DNA of 64,000 nucleotides from Papio anubis (Eukaryota > Chordata > Mammalia > Primates > Cercopithecidae). How positions within the stretch are numbered: position 1 is the first letter of the stretch; every line of letters begins with the position of its first letter. Positions 46,840 to 59,589 of the stretch are shown piece by piece. A program made the translations under genes and the position numbers. Where the stretch lies: assembly GCF_008728515.1 (NCBI RefSeq), contig NC_044991.1, positions 38,086,968 through 38,150,967 on the forward strand, in the 5' to 3' direction. A model generated the notes under the pieces. That model was not told the DNA's origin. It searched no databases and saw only the letters and a list, made by a program, of their open reading frames with translations.

Positions 46840-48674
46840 CTAGGAAAGAAGGGAAAACGCTAAGATATACAGTTCAGAAAACCAAAAAACCTTAGTCAAA
46901 TGCTAATAATGCCGAACTGCTCCGTATAACCCTCTCATTTTTCAGCTGCAGGAAGCAAGGGGTGTTACCTAGCAACGGCGACCAAGATAATTTAGTAAAG
47001 AATTGGCACAAAACATCCCACAAAGTAGTCAAGTACTTTTAATGCAGAAGTAGGACATTCGTTTATGTTCCTCTAATTTGAAGTTGAAATTATGCTGAAA
47101 GAAAACTGTCTAGCAAAAACCTTTTGTCTTGTTTTTGTTCCCAATTTGCTATACTTATTAGGGAAACAAAATTACTAATGTTGGCAATGTATATTAGTTC
47201 TTCCTTACAGACAAAAAGGCAATGGCAAAAAATATTCATGCTCATGATGTTACTGATATTTTAATATTTAAATGTTGAACTGGATTGATTTCAAGGAAGT
47301 TTTCCCTTTTTTGAGAATTAAAGGCTAGAACATTCTGCTTTTCAACAGATAATTTTACAAAGATTCAACCCTGATTTTTAGAATTTAATGTGTCAAGACC
47401 TAGCTAGAGAGACTGAAGGACAGTATTTTGGTTAGCAAAAATAAAATTACAAAATAATCTTGACAGATTTCCCTTGTGTAAGAGCATTTTGATGATAGTC
47501 TATACTATTTACATTTCTCAAAAAGACCACAGAAGTAATTACATATGCTATTCTACAATTTTAGCAGTTTTAAGATCAATGACACTATTAAATTAATGAA
47601 ATGTAGTATATGCTATTTTTGACATTGAATTGGCATTTTCAAATTTTCACAAAGAAATAAACTGCTGTAGACTCATTTTCCAGGTAAGATACCAATTTTA
47701 CCACAAAATGTACACTTTGTTGAATGTCTCTCTGTTTTTCTCCTGTTCATGAAATAGTATGAAAAGGAATTTTACAAGCCAAAATAAATAGCAAGTGTAT
47801 TAATTTAATTTGGTTGAGGAAATCATGCCCAAATTGTTTTCAATCCAAAACTGAAAGGAGGTGTGATGGTTTGTCTTGTTTGCTTAGGAAAAATAAACTA
47901 CAGTAACTTTCAGATGGCTTCTCGGAAGCTAACAGCATCTAGAAAGTTCTCCCATACTCCCTGCTCTTCATCTATGGAAAGCCAAGAAGGCACTGAAGTG
48001 AGGGAGTGGAGTCTCTCCATTCCTGCCTTCGCTAGGACGCTAGGACAGTTTTGTGGCTATGACTCCCACTCTGTTCAGATGCTCAAATGCAACATTCCTT
48101 GGTGAGCTGCATTTTCCTTGGCTGAAAGAGGCAACATTTTGCTTAAATTATTGAGGCTCCCACCTGCTACAAAACATGAATCTTGGCTGTCTGGCACAAC
48201 AAAGAATCAGCCTGCCAAGAAAGGCAAAACTTGAACCGAAAACTGTCAAAGGTTTGAGGTCTTCTCTCCTTTTGAAATAGGCAAGCCAAAACAATATTCA
48301 TTTTCAGTTGAATACATTTAAGTGTGTTTAGATCTCACACAGCTAAGGATTTTGTGTTTTCCGGTCTCTTTCATGAGAGCTGTTAGCAGCTCTACTGTGA
48401 GCTGGGCTTTTTCTTTACAGGCTCGTGGAAAACTGGGCCTGTGGTGCTGCTGGGGTTTGGAGAGCTCTCTGATCCAGCGAGCGTGATCCACGACTGCAGG
48501 CAGCTGGAGAGGATGATACTTTTCGATTCCAAAGGTAATACATTTTATAAAATCTCTGATTTCAAAATTAGAGGTTTATTTCTAGATAATGTGACTTCTA
48601 AACAGTTCTGGCTATCTTTATGTTTAATTTGAAACAAAATTCCCTAACAAAAATGTAAGACTTCGGTTATCTTA
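46840..48674. other. Intron (CFAP61), mostly single-copy
   Basis: AT-rich, with no recognised repeat and an X-box-like site at 46,964-46,976. Frames at 47,863-48,105 and 48,441-48,632 are unsupported. Confidence 0.45.
46964..46976 (+). promoter_or_regulatory. Candidate RFX X-box (GTTACCTAGCAAC)
   Basis: It fits GTNRCC-N-RGYAAC on the plus strand. It lies 125 bp upstream, in gene sense, of the exon at 46,839. Confidence 0.35.
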
Positions 48675-49175
48675 AGAGTCAGTTATCATCATAGCAATGG
48701 TGCATAACAAACCACGTCAAAACTCAATGTCAAACAACAAGCAGCATGTTGTAGGTGGTCTACATACCTATGGGCGGACTGATGTCAGCTGATATGGCTC
48801 CAGGTTGTGGCTGGGTTTGTTTGCACCATATGTGTTTCATCCTGCTTGGACTGACAGCTACCTGAGGCATTTTCTATTTATGGTGAAATGCAGGTGCACA
48901 GAAAGGCAAGCACAAGGGCCCAGGCACATATCAAACCTCCGCCCACATCACATCCACTAACTTCCCATTGACCGAAGTAAGTGTCATGGCCATGCGCATG
49001 AGCACAGAAGTGAGGACATCCACTCTGCCCACACAGGAGGGAGAGAAGGATGAATATTTACTGACCGGCAGTGCAATCAGCATGGTCATATGGAAGATGA
49101 CTGCCTGTGTGATTTCATCTCAAACTTTTCATTTAAACAGGTTTTCCATGACTAGTTATAGTTCTCTCATTTCCC
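48675..49175 (-). repeat. Old unnamed repeat (copy 3)
   Basis: 'gtgcataacaaaccacgtca', 'aaactcaatgtcaaacaaca' and 'cttcccattgaccgaagtaa' match the family at 4,300, 32,378 and 61,245. It is strongly diverged, and the strand is arbitrary. Confidence 0.4.
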
Positions 49176-49344
49176 ATAAAATATAGTAGAATGTTATGAC
49201 AATATAATCTGTTATATTAAATAAATAAGAACATGTTACAGGTCAAATCACATTCCTCCACAAATATAACAAAACATGAAAAAACTAGCTATTAATATAT
49301 AAGATGGCCTACTATTCTTGACCAGGTCCACCTCTTGCCTTTTT

Positions 49345-49647
49345 TTAATTTTCATTTTTATTTTTCGAGACAGAGTCTCGTCCGTTGCCCAGGCTGGAGT
49401 GCAGTGGTGCGATCTCAGCTCACTGCAACCTCCACCTTTCGGGTTCAAGTCATTCTCCCACCTCAGCCTCCTGAGTAGCTGGAATTATAGGCCCGTGCCA
49501 CTATGCCAGGTTAATTTTTGTATTTTTAGTAGAGACGAAGTTTCGACATGTTGACCAAGCTGGTCTTGAACTCCTGACCTCAAGTGATCTCCCCACCTTG
49601 GCTTCCCAAAGTGCTGGGATTACAGACGTGAGCCTCTGCGTCTGGCC
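49345..49647 (-). mobile_element. AluS-like element (reverse)
   Basis: 'attttcatttttatttttcg' and 'agacagagtctcgtccgttg' through 'agacgtgagcctctgcgtct'. Confidence 0.86.
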
Positions 49648-50827
49648 CAATCTCTTGCCTTTAAATATCTCCATTCTGTGGGAGATTATTCTTTTCATCA
49701 TCTTTGTGCAGTTGTGAGTTCTTTCTGCAACACTGCTCACATTTACTTTGTAAAGGATTTTTAGATCCAGTTCATGTTTATCTCTGGACTCCTCTATGCC
49801 AGGCACAAAGTTAGGTACTTTTATACACAATCTCTCATATTGTTATCATTATCAATAACAATGGCATTTAGAACTGTTAACAATAACATGGGCTTCACTC
49901 AAATGCCCATATATAATGTTGTTACACAGCAAAATATAAGCATGGTGATAACTCTTAGAATAACCAAAGTCTTATATTTTGGGGCCCCCTCCAGAAAAAA
50001 AAGCCTAGTAGACAAATACTTTGATTATTCATTTTGGGACAAATCAAACTGGTTTAAAAATATGATTACTTATATTTATCAGAGTAATTTTACTAATATG
50101 GATGAGTTGGAACCAGTGCTTCTGAAGAACCCATGTCAAGGCCTCAGCCTGCCTGTAGCTGTCTGTATCTGGGCCCCACAGACTGTCCAGCCTCCAGGCA
50201 GGTGAGGCCCCAGCAGGCCTGTGGGTGGTCTCCACCTTTCCTTCCCAGCACTTACCATGGCCTACACACCCAGGCTATAGCCAAGCTTCTCGGCGAGATG
50301 ACTTGTTTGGACTGTAAGGTTCATGTTTGCCCTTCCCATCATGTTATCCCTGGAGCCTAGCACAGTGCTTGGCCTACACTGGATGTGACTGTAATTACCA
50401 CCATAGTATTGTGTCTCCTGACCAGATATGTGGATATATGTCGGAGATTTATTAGATTGCTGATCCTAAGACTTTCTTCCTGCTAGCTGGATCATGCTTT
50501 TGTCCCCTCTAAATATTTAACACCAAATGACCTCACTGTAGCCAGATTTTCCCACAACCTATTTCTGCTTGGTATTCACTACTAAGTTGGCACTATAAGA
50601 ACTATCCAGTCATAGAATGGGCTATAGACCTGAGATTTGTAAGACAGAAATATGTTCCCCTTAACAATGTTAGATCTGATTATTAGGTTTGCAGTGTAAG
50701 CTCATGAAATCCCACATAGTCCCTAATGTAACCAAAATTGTGTATGCCTACAACAAATTATAGATATAAAATACTACTCCTGTCATATTGGTGGCATTTA
50801 AGCTCAGGGAATGCGCTATTTAAAGAA
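49648..50827. other. Intron (CFAP61)
   Basis: MIR-like text at about 49,775-49,860 and an L2-like end at about 50,310-50,395 ('gagcctagcacagtgcttgg'). The 143-codon frame at 49,774-50,205 has no recognisable product. Confidence 0.4.
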
Positions 50828-50955
50828 AGACAGGGCTGAGTGTAGCAGCCCATGCCTGTAATCCAAGCACTTTGGGAGGCCGAGGCAGGAGGATTGATTG
50901 AGGCCAGGGGTTTGAGGCCAGACTGGGAAACACATCACAGCCTCGTCTCTACAAA

Positions 50956-50986
<31 letters not shown>

Positions 50987-51045
50987 TTTTTTTTATATAT
51001 GGCACACACTTCTAGTCCCAGTTACTCAGGAGGCTGATACAATTT
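50828..51045 (+). mobile_element. AluJ-like element with (TA)n-expanded middle, 3' truncated
   Basis: 'agggctgagtgtagcagccc' begins the left arm. The A-rich linker at 50,952-51,000 has expanded to A12, then alternating TA, then T8. The right arm stops after 'ttactcaggaggctgata'. Confidence 0.78.
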
Positions 51046-51585
51046 CTGGGAATTTTTAGGAGTTTGAGAGATTTCCACCTCTGGTTTTCTTTTAGATGTA
51101 AATGTGACGTTGGATGACCAGGTTTTCTTATATTTTATACGGAAGTAGCAGTTGGGTAACTCATGTCGCAATGTTTAAGTCAATTTTGGGCTGAATCAAG
51201 AAGGAAAGATGGGGAAGGAAGGAAATGGAGAGAGAAACAAAGGGGGGCAGAGACACAGTCGAACAGTAGGCGCCTCAGAGAAACAGATCTTCCTGAATCC
51301 CTGGGTAAGAGTTAGAAGGAAGAAAGAGTTTAAAAGTAGGTGAGAGAAAGTAGCTGCTGGGTGGGATGAACTGAGGGCAAGTGAATAATGACCGGCACCG
51401 GGGGACACTCTGTTGGTTGTGCCTGAGGGAGGTGTTGGGGCTGATAGTTACGTGTCCCCGTGTGTGCAGTGGGTAGCTGAGCCTCCACTGGCACAGAACA
51501 GCGTGGCGGCTGTACAGACAGGTGAGACAGCCCCAGTTATGGGGGCCATGACATATGTTCTTTGATAGCATGCTTTTATTTCAGT
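51046..51585. other. Intron (CFAP61), no feature recognised
   Basis: Purine-rich around 51,195-51,350. Nothing else is seen. Confidence 0.4.
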
Positions 51586-51891
51586 TTTTAATTAATTAAT
51601 TAATTTCGAGACAGAGTCTCACTCTGTAGCCCAGGCTGGAGTGCAGTGGCACCATCTTGGCTCACTGCCACTTCTGCCTCCTGGGTTCAAGTGATTCTCA
51701 TGCTTCAGCCTCCTAAGTAGCTGGAACTATAGGCACCCACCACCACACCCAGCTAATTTTTGTATTTTTAATAGAGATGGGGTTTCAGCGTGTTGGCCAG
51801 GCTGGCAGTGAACTCTGGGCCTCAAGTGATCGCCCATCTCGGCTTCCCAAAGTGCTAAGACTACAGGCGTGAGCCACCACGCCTGGCCTAC
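51586..51891 (-). mobile_element. AluS-like element (reverse)
   Basis: A tail of TTAA units, then 'cgagacagagtctcactctg' through 'gcgtgagccaccacgcctgg'. Confidence 0.87.
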
Positions 51892-52769
51892 AGCATGCTT
51901 TTCATAAGCTGGAAAACTTCAGTTAATGAAATATGAATTTATTTATTTAAATTTTAATTTTCTGGATACATAGTATGCCCATATTAAAGATGAATTTCAT
52001 CCATGTATACCTACCATTGTGTACTTTACAACGCATGGAGCCCTTGCAAATATTTACAAGGAGGTAGGTAACACACTGCAGGGGCTTCCTTCACATTACT
52101 GGGATATCACACACACTGTTTTGAAGTTTCTAGACACACATAAAAAAAGGAGAGTGGAAAAACTGATGATTTCCCTGGATATCAGCTTTATGCTGAAAGA
52201 TTTAGTCACCGTTTCCTTCCCAGATCAGCTTACCTAACAGATGAGAAATGACCAGCTTTTGCTCTCGATTTAACAGGTGACAGAGGTAAAGGATGGGCTG
52301 CCCCACTTTCAAATGGCAAATAACCAACGATAGAACACTCTGGGTGGATTCCCCATAAAGGATAAGGGAATATAACCATGGCAGTTTTCATGGAAGACCA
52401 ATCTTTGTTGCTCTTTTTAGGGAATAAATCATGCATTACTCTGACTGCAGATCTGAGACGGGCAGTAGGGTCCAGGCAGAGCACCCGTAAAAAGGCGACT
52501 GTGTGGAAGCTCCTCAAATTAAAACTGTCAAGCAAGAAGGAGCCCGAAGTCATTCTCTCACTGCTAACCAGTCGCAACCTTTGAAACAGAATGTGCAAGG
52601 GTGCTTCCTAGAGGAAGGAGGGTGCCAGCGTCAACAGCCCAACCAAGGAGAGAGAGGGGGAAGTGATGATGCAGTCAATACCTGCATGAGCTGTCGATTC
52701 CCCACTTCAGACTGAAGGGCACTAGCACTTGCCAATTAAAATGCTGGTAGAAATGTACAGATTATCTTT
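51892..52769. other. Intron (CFAP61), no feature recognised
   Basis: The 122-codon minus frame at 52,230-52,598 and overlapping plus frames lack splice context and recognisable sequence. Confidence 0.4.
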
Positions 52770-53044
52770 TCGCTTTTTGTTTTTGTTTTGTTTTAAGATG
52801 GGGTCTTGCTGTCACTCAGGCTGGAGTGTAGTGCACAACCACAGCTCACTGTAGTCTCGAACTCCTGGGCTCGAGCAATCCTCCCGTCTCAGCCTCTTGA
52901 GTAGCTGGGACTACAGCCACATGCCACTATGCCTGGCTAGTTTTATAAAAAAAAATTTTGTAGAGATGGGGTCTTGCCATGTTGGCCAGGCTGGTTCCAA
53001 AATCCTGACTTCAAGTGATCCTCCCACCTTGGCCTCTCAAGGTG
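52770..53044 (-). mobile_element. AluJ-like element (reverse), 5' truncated
   Basis: 'ttttgttttgttttaagatg' and 'gggtcttgctgtcactcagg' through 'ccttggcctctcaaggtgt', where it ends early. Confidence 0.82.
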
Positions 53045-53114
53045 TAAATCAACAAATCAGCAACTTTGATAGTGACCATGCACATAAGGCGATCACACTT
53101 TAAAGTTTCAACTT

Positions 53115-53397
53115 GGGGCTGGGTGTGGTGGCTCACACCTGTAATCCCAGCAATTTGAAAGGTTGAGGCTGGCAGATCACTTGAGGTCAGGAGTTTGAAC
53201 CCAGCCTGACCAAAATGGTAAAACCCCATCTCTACTAAAAACACACAAAAATTAGTTGGGCATAGTGGATCACACCTGTAGTCCCAGCTACTCAGGAGGC
53301 TGAGGTAGGACGATCGCTTGAACCCAGGGCACAGAGGTTGCTGTGAGCCACAACAATTGTGCCACTGGTGGGTGACAGAGACAGACTCTGTCTAAAA
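53115..53397 (+). mobile_element. AluS/J-like element
   Basis: 'gggctgggtgtggtggctca' through 'gacagactctgtctaaaaaa'. The right arm is slightly shortened. It lies 70 bp from an inverted Alu. Confidence 0.85.
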
Positions 53398-54075
53398 AAG
53401 AATAATGCACCAAGATTCAGGAAGTTCTTCAATTTATGTTAATCAAGGGGGAAAAATGCCAGTTTCATCATCCTGGTTCCTGAAGGCAGTACGTAAGAGT
53501 TTCAGGAGTTAGAAAACAAGTAATTAAAGGTATGACTTTGCAGGAAAGGAAAACTAAGTTGATTTCCCCATTAAGTTCAAGAAGTAAAATAAAGTGCTAA
53601 TTTTTTTAGTCATAGATGTACCCTAAAAGTAACGGGACAACTTTTAAAGAAATTATTTTTAGTAGATGCTAAAAAGTCATTTTATTCTTTTGAACTGAGT
53701 GCTTTACTTTTAAACACTTGGAAATTGTGCTGTGCTGCCATTTCATGGTCACGCTCAATGCTATAAAGATGAAGCTTCTCCAAGGAGAGAATCAGGACTT
53801 GGAGGGAAAGATTTGCTGGTCTGGTGGTCTGGCCATGAAGTTAGATCTCAAGAGTATAAGAAATAAATTCAGGATTTATGCACACAATATTAACATGAAG
53901 TTTTCTTCATAGTTATTATATCTTTAAGGTCAAAGAAACAAGAATTATGTGCTACATTTTATAGTTTATATATTTTAAATTATGTCTGCATATTTACCTA
54001 TTCTTTTGTATTTTAATGAATAATTATATTTCCTTTTTCTGCTTCAAAAGAGACATACAGTGGTTACATATGACT
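53398..54075. other. Intron (CFAP61), AT-rich, no feature recognised
   Basis: No exon or repeat is recognised. Confidence 0.4.
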
Positions 54076-54240
54076 CATTCATCCTCAGAACAGACCTGTG
54101 AGACAGGATTTATCATTTTATCCAGAAAACAAGGTACAGAGAGGTTAAATCTTGAGCTCAAGGTCACATGGCAAGCAGGTGGGTCAGCAGGACTCAAACC
54201 CCATGAGTCTATTTCAAAACCAGGTCTCATAGCACTGCAG
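54076..54240 (+). repeat. MIR element
   Basis: 'ccagaaaacaaggtacagag', 'aggttaaatcttgagctcaa', 'ggtcacatggcaagcaggtg' and 'caggactcaaaccccatgag' follow the MIR core. Confidence 0.75.
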
Positions 54241-54397
54241 TACACTTGCAGATGGATGTGTAACACGTTACTAGAATATACTCCAACTGGCATTTTACAT
54301 GGGTAAATATCTTCAGCAAATAACTAGATAATGAAATATTTTTAAGTAGCAATCACAGAATATTAATAAATTGTGAAATAAACACTTATTAAAAAAC

Positions 54398-54680
54398 AGG
54401 CCAGGCATGGTGGCTCGTTGCCTCTAATCCCAGGACTTTGGGAGGCCAAGGTGGGAGAATCACTTGAGGTTAGGAGTTTGAGTCCAGCCTGGCCAACATG
54501 GCGAAACCCCATCTCTACCAAAAACACAAAAATTAGCTGAGTGTGCTTGTGCATGACTATAATCCGAGCTTCTCAGGAGGCTGAGGCAGGAGAATCACTT
54601 GAGACGGAGAGGCAGATGTTTCAGTCAGCTGAGATTGCACCACTGCACTCCAGCCTGGATGGCAGAGCAAGACTCTGCCA
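54398..54680 (+). mobile_element. AluS/J-like element
   Basis: 'aggccaggcatggtggctcg' through 'gagcaagactctgccatata', passing into an AT-rich simple repeat. Confidence 0.86.
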
Positions 54681-54813
54681 TATATATAAAAATACATATA
54701 TATAAATTTATAAATAAATAAAAAAATATATGTGTGTATATATGTGTGTATATATGTGTATGTGTGTATATATATGTGTATGTATATATATGTGTGTGTG
54801 TACATATATATAA
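54680..54813 (+). repeat. (TA)n/(TATG)n/(TG)n simple repeat
   Basis: Alternating TA, TAAA, TATG and TG units extend from the Alu tail. The repetitive Tyr/Ile/His/Thr-rich minus-strand frames here are products of this repeat. Confidence 0.9.
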
Positions 54814-56599
54814 TATCTTGCCCACAAATAGAAACAGACAATGCTCTTTTTACTTTTTAGAAGTCAAAGCATAAGATTTCTATACCCGAAACGTGACCTG
54901 TCCCATTCTGCTCTGCTGAATAAAAAGGGAAGAATATATTAGATATAACATAACAAAGGCTTTGTTCGATGATGCATGCAATGGAATTTTAATGTTATAC
55001 TTTTCCTATAAACATGCTTTTAATAAGGCAGTAAACTATATTTAGCTAAAGATGAAAATAATTGATCCATTTTGAGCCATTAAGGCAGTTTATTTTTTTT
55101 TTTTACTTTACTTTCATCCTACTTTTCATTTTCATGGAAAGTACAGAGGTAATAGCAGATGAATTTCAATTAGTTTCAGTTAGTGCCATAAATTGTTATC
55201 ATGTATCGGGTTGCTGCGTTCTATCAGAAACCCCCCAGCAGAACACTCCAGGTTTTGTTTGCAGTTGAAAGCAGCATTTGAGCCTGTGATGTCAGTTCTT
55301 CTCCATGGCACTGGAGCAGTTCTAACAGTTTAGGGTTATTTACTTATATAAATCCATCCAACTCTAGAGCCCAGAAAACCATGACCTCCGGATGGACTAA
55401 TTCCATCATGGAACCACTGTGTTCTCCTTTGGAAGCAGAAGATGTGAAATAAAACAGTGACTGCGGGAAGGAGCTACACTTTGGGGTGGTATCTGCGTGC
55501 GTCTGCAATGGGTAGAAGTTCAAAGGAGAGCCGACTTCCTCCTGGGAGTATCTCTTGTTATTGATGCCCAATATCCACTGTTCTAGAACACTCCATCCAC
55601 CATTCTCCCCTCACATCCCTGGGCTTCACTAACGTCAGCCCTGGTGTTTGCCAGGATTCAGGGTGTGGTTCCCGGAGGGACACGTCACCCAACCACAGCC
55701 AATGGGACACGATGAAACTATTTTTCACTAAAGTATTTTAAAAAGGGGAAATTAGCACCGAGGGAGTACAAATCAACTATGATGAAAACTGTCCACGTTC
55801 CTCCTGGTGTTATTAGGGTGACATGAAGAAAAAGCAAGGACTGAAATGTCCAGGACGGTCACGGATCGCTCCATGCGACCTTTCAAACGTGCAGGAACAC
55901 AGCCCTGCTCCTTGCTTTCCATCGTGCGCCAGACTTCTAGCTTCTGGCTTCAAATGCCAATGACACAGGCAGGTGGGAGGGAGTCCCTAGAAAAACTCCA
56001 ATCAGCCTGCACATTGGGGTGGAGCCTCGGGAAGTCCATGCCATTTGCAGTGGGGAGGAGCCTGACCCCTCCTCTTCCTATGTGGAACCTGGGATTCAAG
56101 TAGCCTGCTGGCCTTGCGCAGGATCCTGCTTCCCCGCCCCCCCAACTCCCCTTTTTTTTTCTTTCACCCAGTAAAACCCTGTTTTACTCACCCTTCAAAC
56201 CCTCTGCGAGCCTACATTTTCGTGGCCATGGGACGGACAAGGACCCCGTCTTTAGCTGAACTAAGGCAAAGCCCTGCAACACCACCATCTCATAGCTGAC
56301 TTGGAAATAAGCTAGAAGCGGCTGTGTCAGCAAGACCACCAAATGCAGCAAGGGTGGCCACTTCCAGCTAGCTCCTGCGTGCATAGCTGCCTTGCCTCAG
56401 CTGGCTACTGCCATCCATAGTAAGCCATTCTCCTGCGGTCACCTTCTCTCCGCTGGCATGGGTACTACAGATGGAAAGGCCATTTTCCCAAAGTGCTATG
56501 TGTGTACAGTGGCACCCACCTGGTCAGCTCCCATTCCTAAAAGGTAACCAGTTAAAACTTGGACGTGACTGGGTGCTTGCGGCCCGCCAGTGTCTGTCC
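54814..56599. other. Intron (CFAP61), no feature recognised
   Basis: Single-copy; more GC-rich after 55,600. No supported exon. Confidence 0.4.
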
Positions 56600-56830
56600 C
56601 TGCCCACGCCTCCGGCTTCATCTCCTGCTGCTGCCCTTCACAGACTCTGCCCAGCCCACGTTGTTGGCCCAGTGTCTTTTGGACACAATCCAAACTCCCC
56701 CAGCCTCTCTGTCTGCTTATCCTGTCCCTCTTCAAGACTAAGCTCACATCCTCCTTTCTCGGGGAGGCCTTCTCCTAACTTCGCAGCCTCCAGAGCTCTC
56801 CTGAAGGCCACAGCGCCTCTATAGCTGACT
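56600..56830 (+). repeat. L2-like fragment
   Basis: 'cctgtccctcttcaagacta', 'agctcacatcctcctttctc' and 'ggggaggccttctcctaact' resemble the L2 3' region. Frames on both strands here are not genes. A second weak L2-like stretch is at 57,745-57,850. Confidence 0.5.
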
Positions 56831-56959
56831 GGCACCTGGTGTACATGGATCCCTGGCTTTAAATAGAGACTGATATCCTCAACTTCATCAGTGCCTGGTG
56901 GCAGGGGCTGAGACTTCTACTCTGGGGTACCTTTAATTCCATCACACGTAAGAGCAATG

Positions 56960-57185
56960 CTAATGGCAGCCTCTATTTATAAAACTCTTTCTATGTATGA
57001 GAGACTGTCCTGAGTACAGCATGTAATCTCATTTATCTCTTTTCACCCTCTCAGCATCCCTTGTGAGTTAGATATTATCTGGAATCTGAGAAACAGAGCG
57101 GTTAAATAACTTGCCCAAGGGAAACAGCACAGCCAAGATTTGAACCCAAGTCATGTGACTCCAGAACCTGAGCTAGACTGCCTTT
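56960..57185 (+). repeat. MIR element
   Basis: 'gtgagttagatattatctgg', 'gcggttaaataacttgccca', 'acagcacagccaagatttga' and 'acccaagtcatgtgactcca' follow the MIR core in order. Confidence 0.8.
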
Positions 57186-58871
57186 ATAAATGTCTGTTAT
57201 TCGTGAGGAGGAACTTAACTCATCCTGTTTAGCCAGCATGTTATTACTCTCATTACCAAGGATGAAGTGTTAAAGAAGAGCTTCAATTTCATTCAAGGGT
57301 TCTCTTGTCTTCATCTCAATTGACCATCTATTTCCAAGTTAGGCCGAATGCAAAAAGTTTTGATAAAACTCACCATGTGGAGGGGGTGGGGGTTAGGAAA
57401 AGAGTTACATCCTGAACTGTCTTCACTTACATTCACTAAAACATTTATTTTCATTTGCTATGTGCCAGGCACTATGCCGGATACAAGTGACATTGAGATA
57501 AAGTAGAGCTGAAATTATCTAAGAAATGGCTTGGAGCTTCAACCAAGTATGGTACTGTAGATGTCTCAGAAGCAAAGTTGCAACAGCTGTATTCTTTTCA
57601 AAATGCAGTTCTGGAAAGACCACTAGGCTTTGCACAGTATGAAAAGGGATTTGAAAGCCCAGCAATGAAACTCAAGTATCATATACCCAAAGTCTCAGTT
57701 AATAGAGGTCACAAGGTGACTGAAGCGATTTGGCATGAATGTCTATTTCTACATGGAATGCCCTCCCTGCTAAACATATTTCAGCCTGCCAGGGAAGCCA
57801 ACGGTGTATTTAGGAGGCTCTACCTCGAGGCCTTCTCTCACGCTGGATCCTACTCTGTGCTGCATTTCCTGGGAGCCTCTGTGGGTATAATTCTGTCTTG
57901 TGGTTGTTGGTTCTTGGCTCAGGTGGGGATGGGCTTTCTGTCCTAGGCCTGCTCTGCTCTGAGATTTGGACTGTGATCCAGTGATGCTGCAAGAATAATA
58001 ATGGCAAGAATAAGATCTGAATGGGAGTAAAGGTATGTCTGAATATGACCTGGATTGCAGAAAAGATACAAAGAGGAGAACGTTTTCTTAAGGCAAGATG
58101 TTAACATTTTTTCTTAACTTTGTTTACTTGAGAATTCACTTGAAAAGGGCCTCTACACGGAGTTAAATTAACTTGGACAGGTCAGCTTTCCCTGAAAGCT
58201 CCCAGAGCTTGGTCCCAGCATGTGAGTGTTAAGAGCATCTACCTGGGAGGTGCCTGGGAGAGTGATTAAGCACCAGACCTGGAGAAAATCACCTGCATAT
58301 AAGACAGGAAACTAATTTCCACATACTTCTTATTCTGGCTCTTTGGTGGACAAAAGCAGGCACTCCAAATGGCTTTATACACTGGCTGCTGGGAGACAGT
58401 CTTAAATCTTGAAAAAGCATCTCCCTTTAAGGGGGCAGTGTAGCATCATCATCTCTGACGACTGGCCAAGTCAGCAGAATAGCACTGATGCTATTCCTCC
58501 ATCTGAGCACCAAGAGGACAATACAAAGGCACTTGAAAGAGACCATAGCGCTTCTTGCTTTGAGGTTTCTAAATTCTCTGCCATCAACATTCCACCTTAA
58601 GAACTTGCAGTGCCACTTTCGAAGGGTCTTTCTTGGTCAAATGCTCCCTAGCCCAAACATCCAAAACACACAGAGGTTCAAAGTTAAAGCACGGCACTGC
58701 AGGCTAACAGGATTGGGTGCAGTCTTAAAGACGTACTGTGCATTTTGTATTGAACCACTGGCTTTTGTGCTTTTGGGGAAGTTATGGTACTGGGGAACTT
58801 ATGGTACATTTGGAGGTCTGGACTTCATGAAATGGTAATGATTTGTCAAAAATGTTATGGCTAAAAGCAGG
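57186..58871. other. Intron (CFAP61)
   Basis: Old-repeat text 'tgctatgtgccaggcactat' near 57,458 and L2-like text at 57,745-57,850. The frames at 57,578-57,946 and 58,488-58,838 have no recognisable product. Confidence 0.4.
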
Positions 58872-59380
58872 TTACTACAAACTATAGCTCATCGTCTGGT
58901 TTCATAAATAAATTTTATCAGAACACAACCATGCTCATTCATTTACATATTGTCTATAGTCGCTTGCTCACTAAAAGGGCAGAGTTGAAGAGTTGCAACA
59001 GAGGGCGTATGGCCTGCAAAGTCTAAAAGAAAAAAAAAATCGTAAGATAAGATCTTGCTCTGTCACCCACGCTCAAGTGCAGTGGCATAATCATGGCTCA
59101 CTGCAGCCTTGACCTCCCAAGCTCAATTGATCCTCCCACCTCAGCCTCCTGAGTAGCTGAGACTATAGGTGTACACCACCATGCCCAGCTAATTTTTGTA
59201 TTTTTTGTAGAGGTGGGGTTTTTCCATGTTTCCCAGGCTGGTCTCAAACTCCTGGGCTCAAGTGATCCTCCCACCTCGGCCCACACAAAGTGCTGGGACT
59301 ACGGGTGTGAGCTACCATGCTCAACCAAGTCCAAAATATTTACTATCTGGTATTTTACAGCAAAAATTCACCAACCCATG
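58872..59380 (-). mobile_element. hAT-type MITE split by an Alu
   Basis: The left part 'aataaattttatcagaacac', 'catttacatattgtctatag' and 'gcgtatggcctgcaaagtct', and the right part 'caaaatatttactatctggt', then 'ttcaccaaccc', belong to one element cut by the Alu at 59,027-59,326. It is the same family as 24,757-24,945. Confidence 0.72.
59027..59326 (-). mobile_element. AluJ-like element (reverse)
   Basis: 'taagatcttgctctgtcacc' through 'gggtgtgagctaccatgctc', inserted in the hAT element. Confidence 0.85.
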
Positions 59381-59589
59381 GATTAGAGAATTTTCCCTGA
59401 TAAGAAAATACTCTGAGTCTACATAGATCATGGGGTAATTATTACAGAATGACTAAAAGGCTAAAACAGGTTTAAACATACATAGATGCAAAACTGAAAA
59501 TAATTCCAAGCTTGGATGAAAGTATGAAATACTTTATGACATTTAAAAAATCTGGGTTGCCAGTATAATCTATCTCTATATCCCACCTC

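Noticed and set aside
54557..54841. Tyr/Ile/His/Thr-rich repeated peptide frames on the minus strand
   Set aside because: They are products of the TA/TG simple repeat that follows an Alu.
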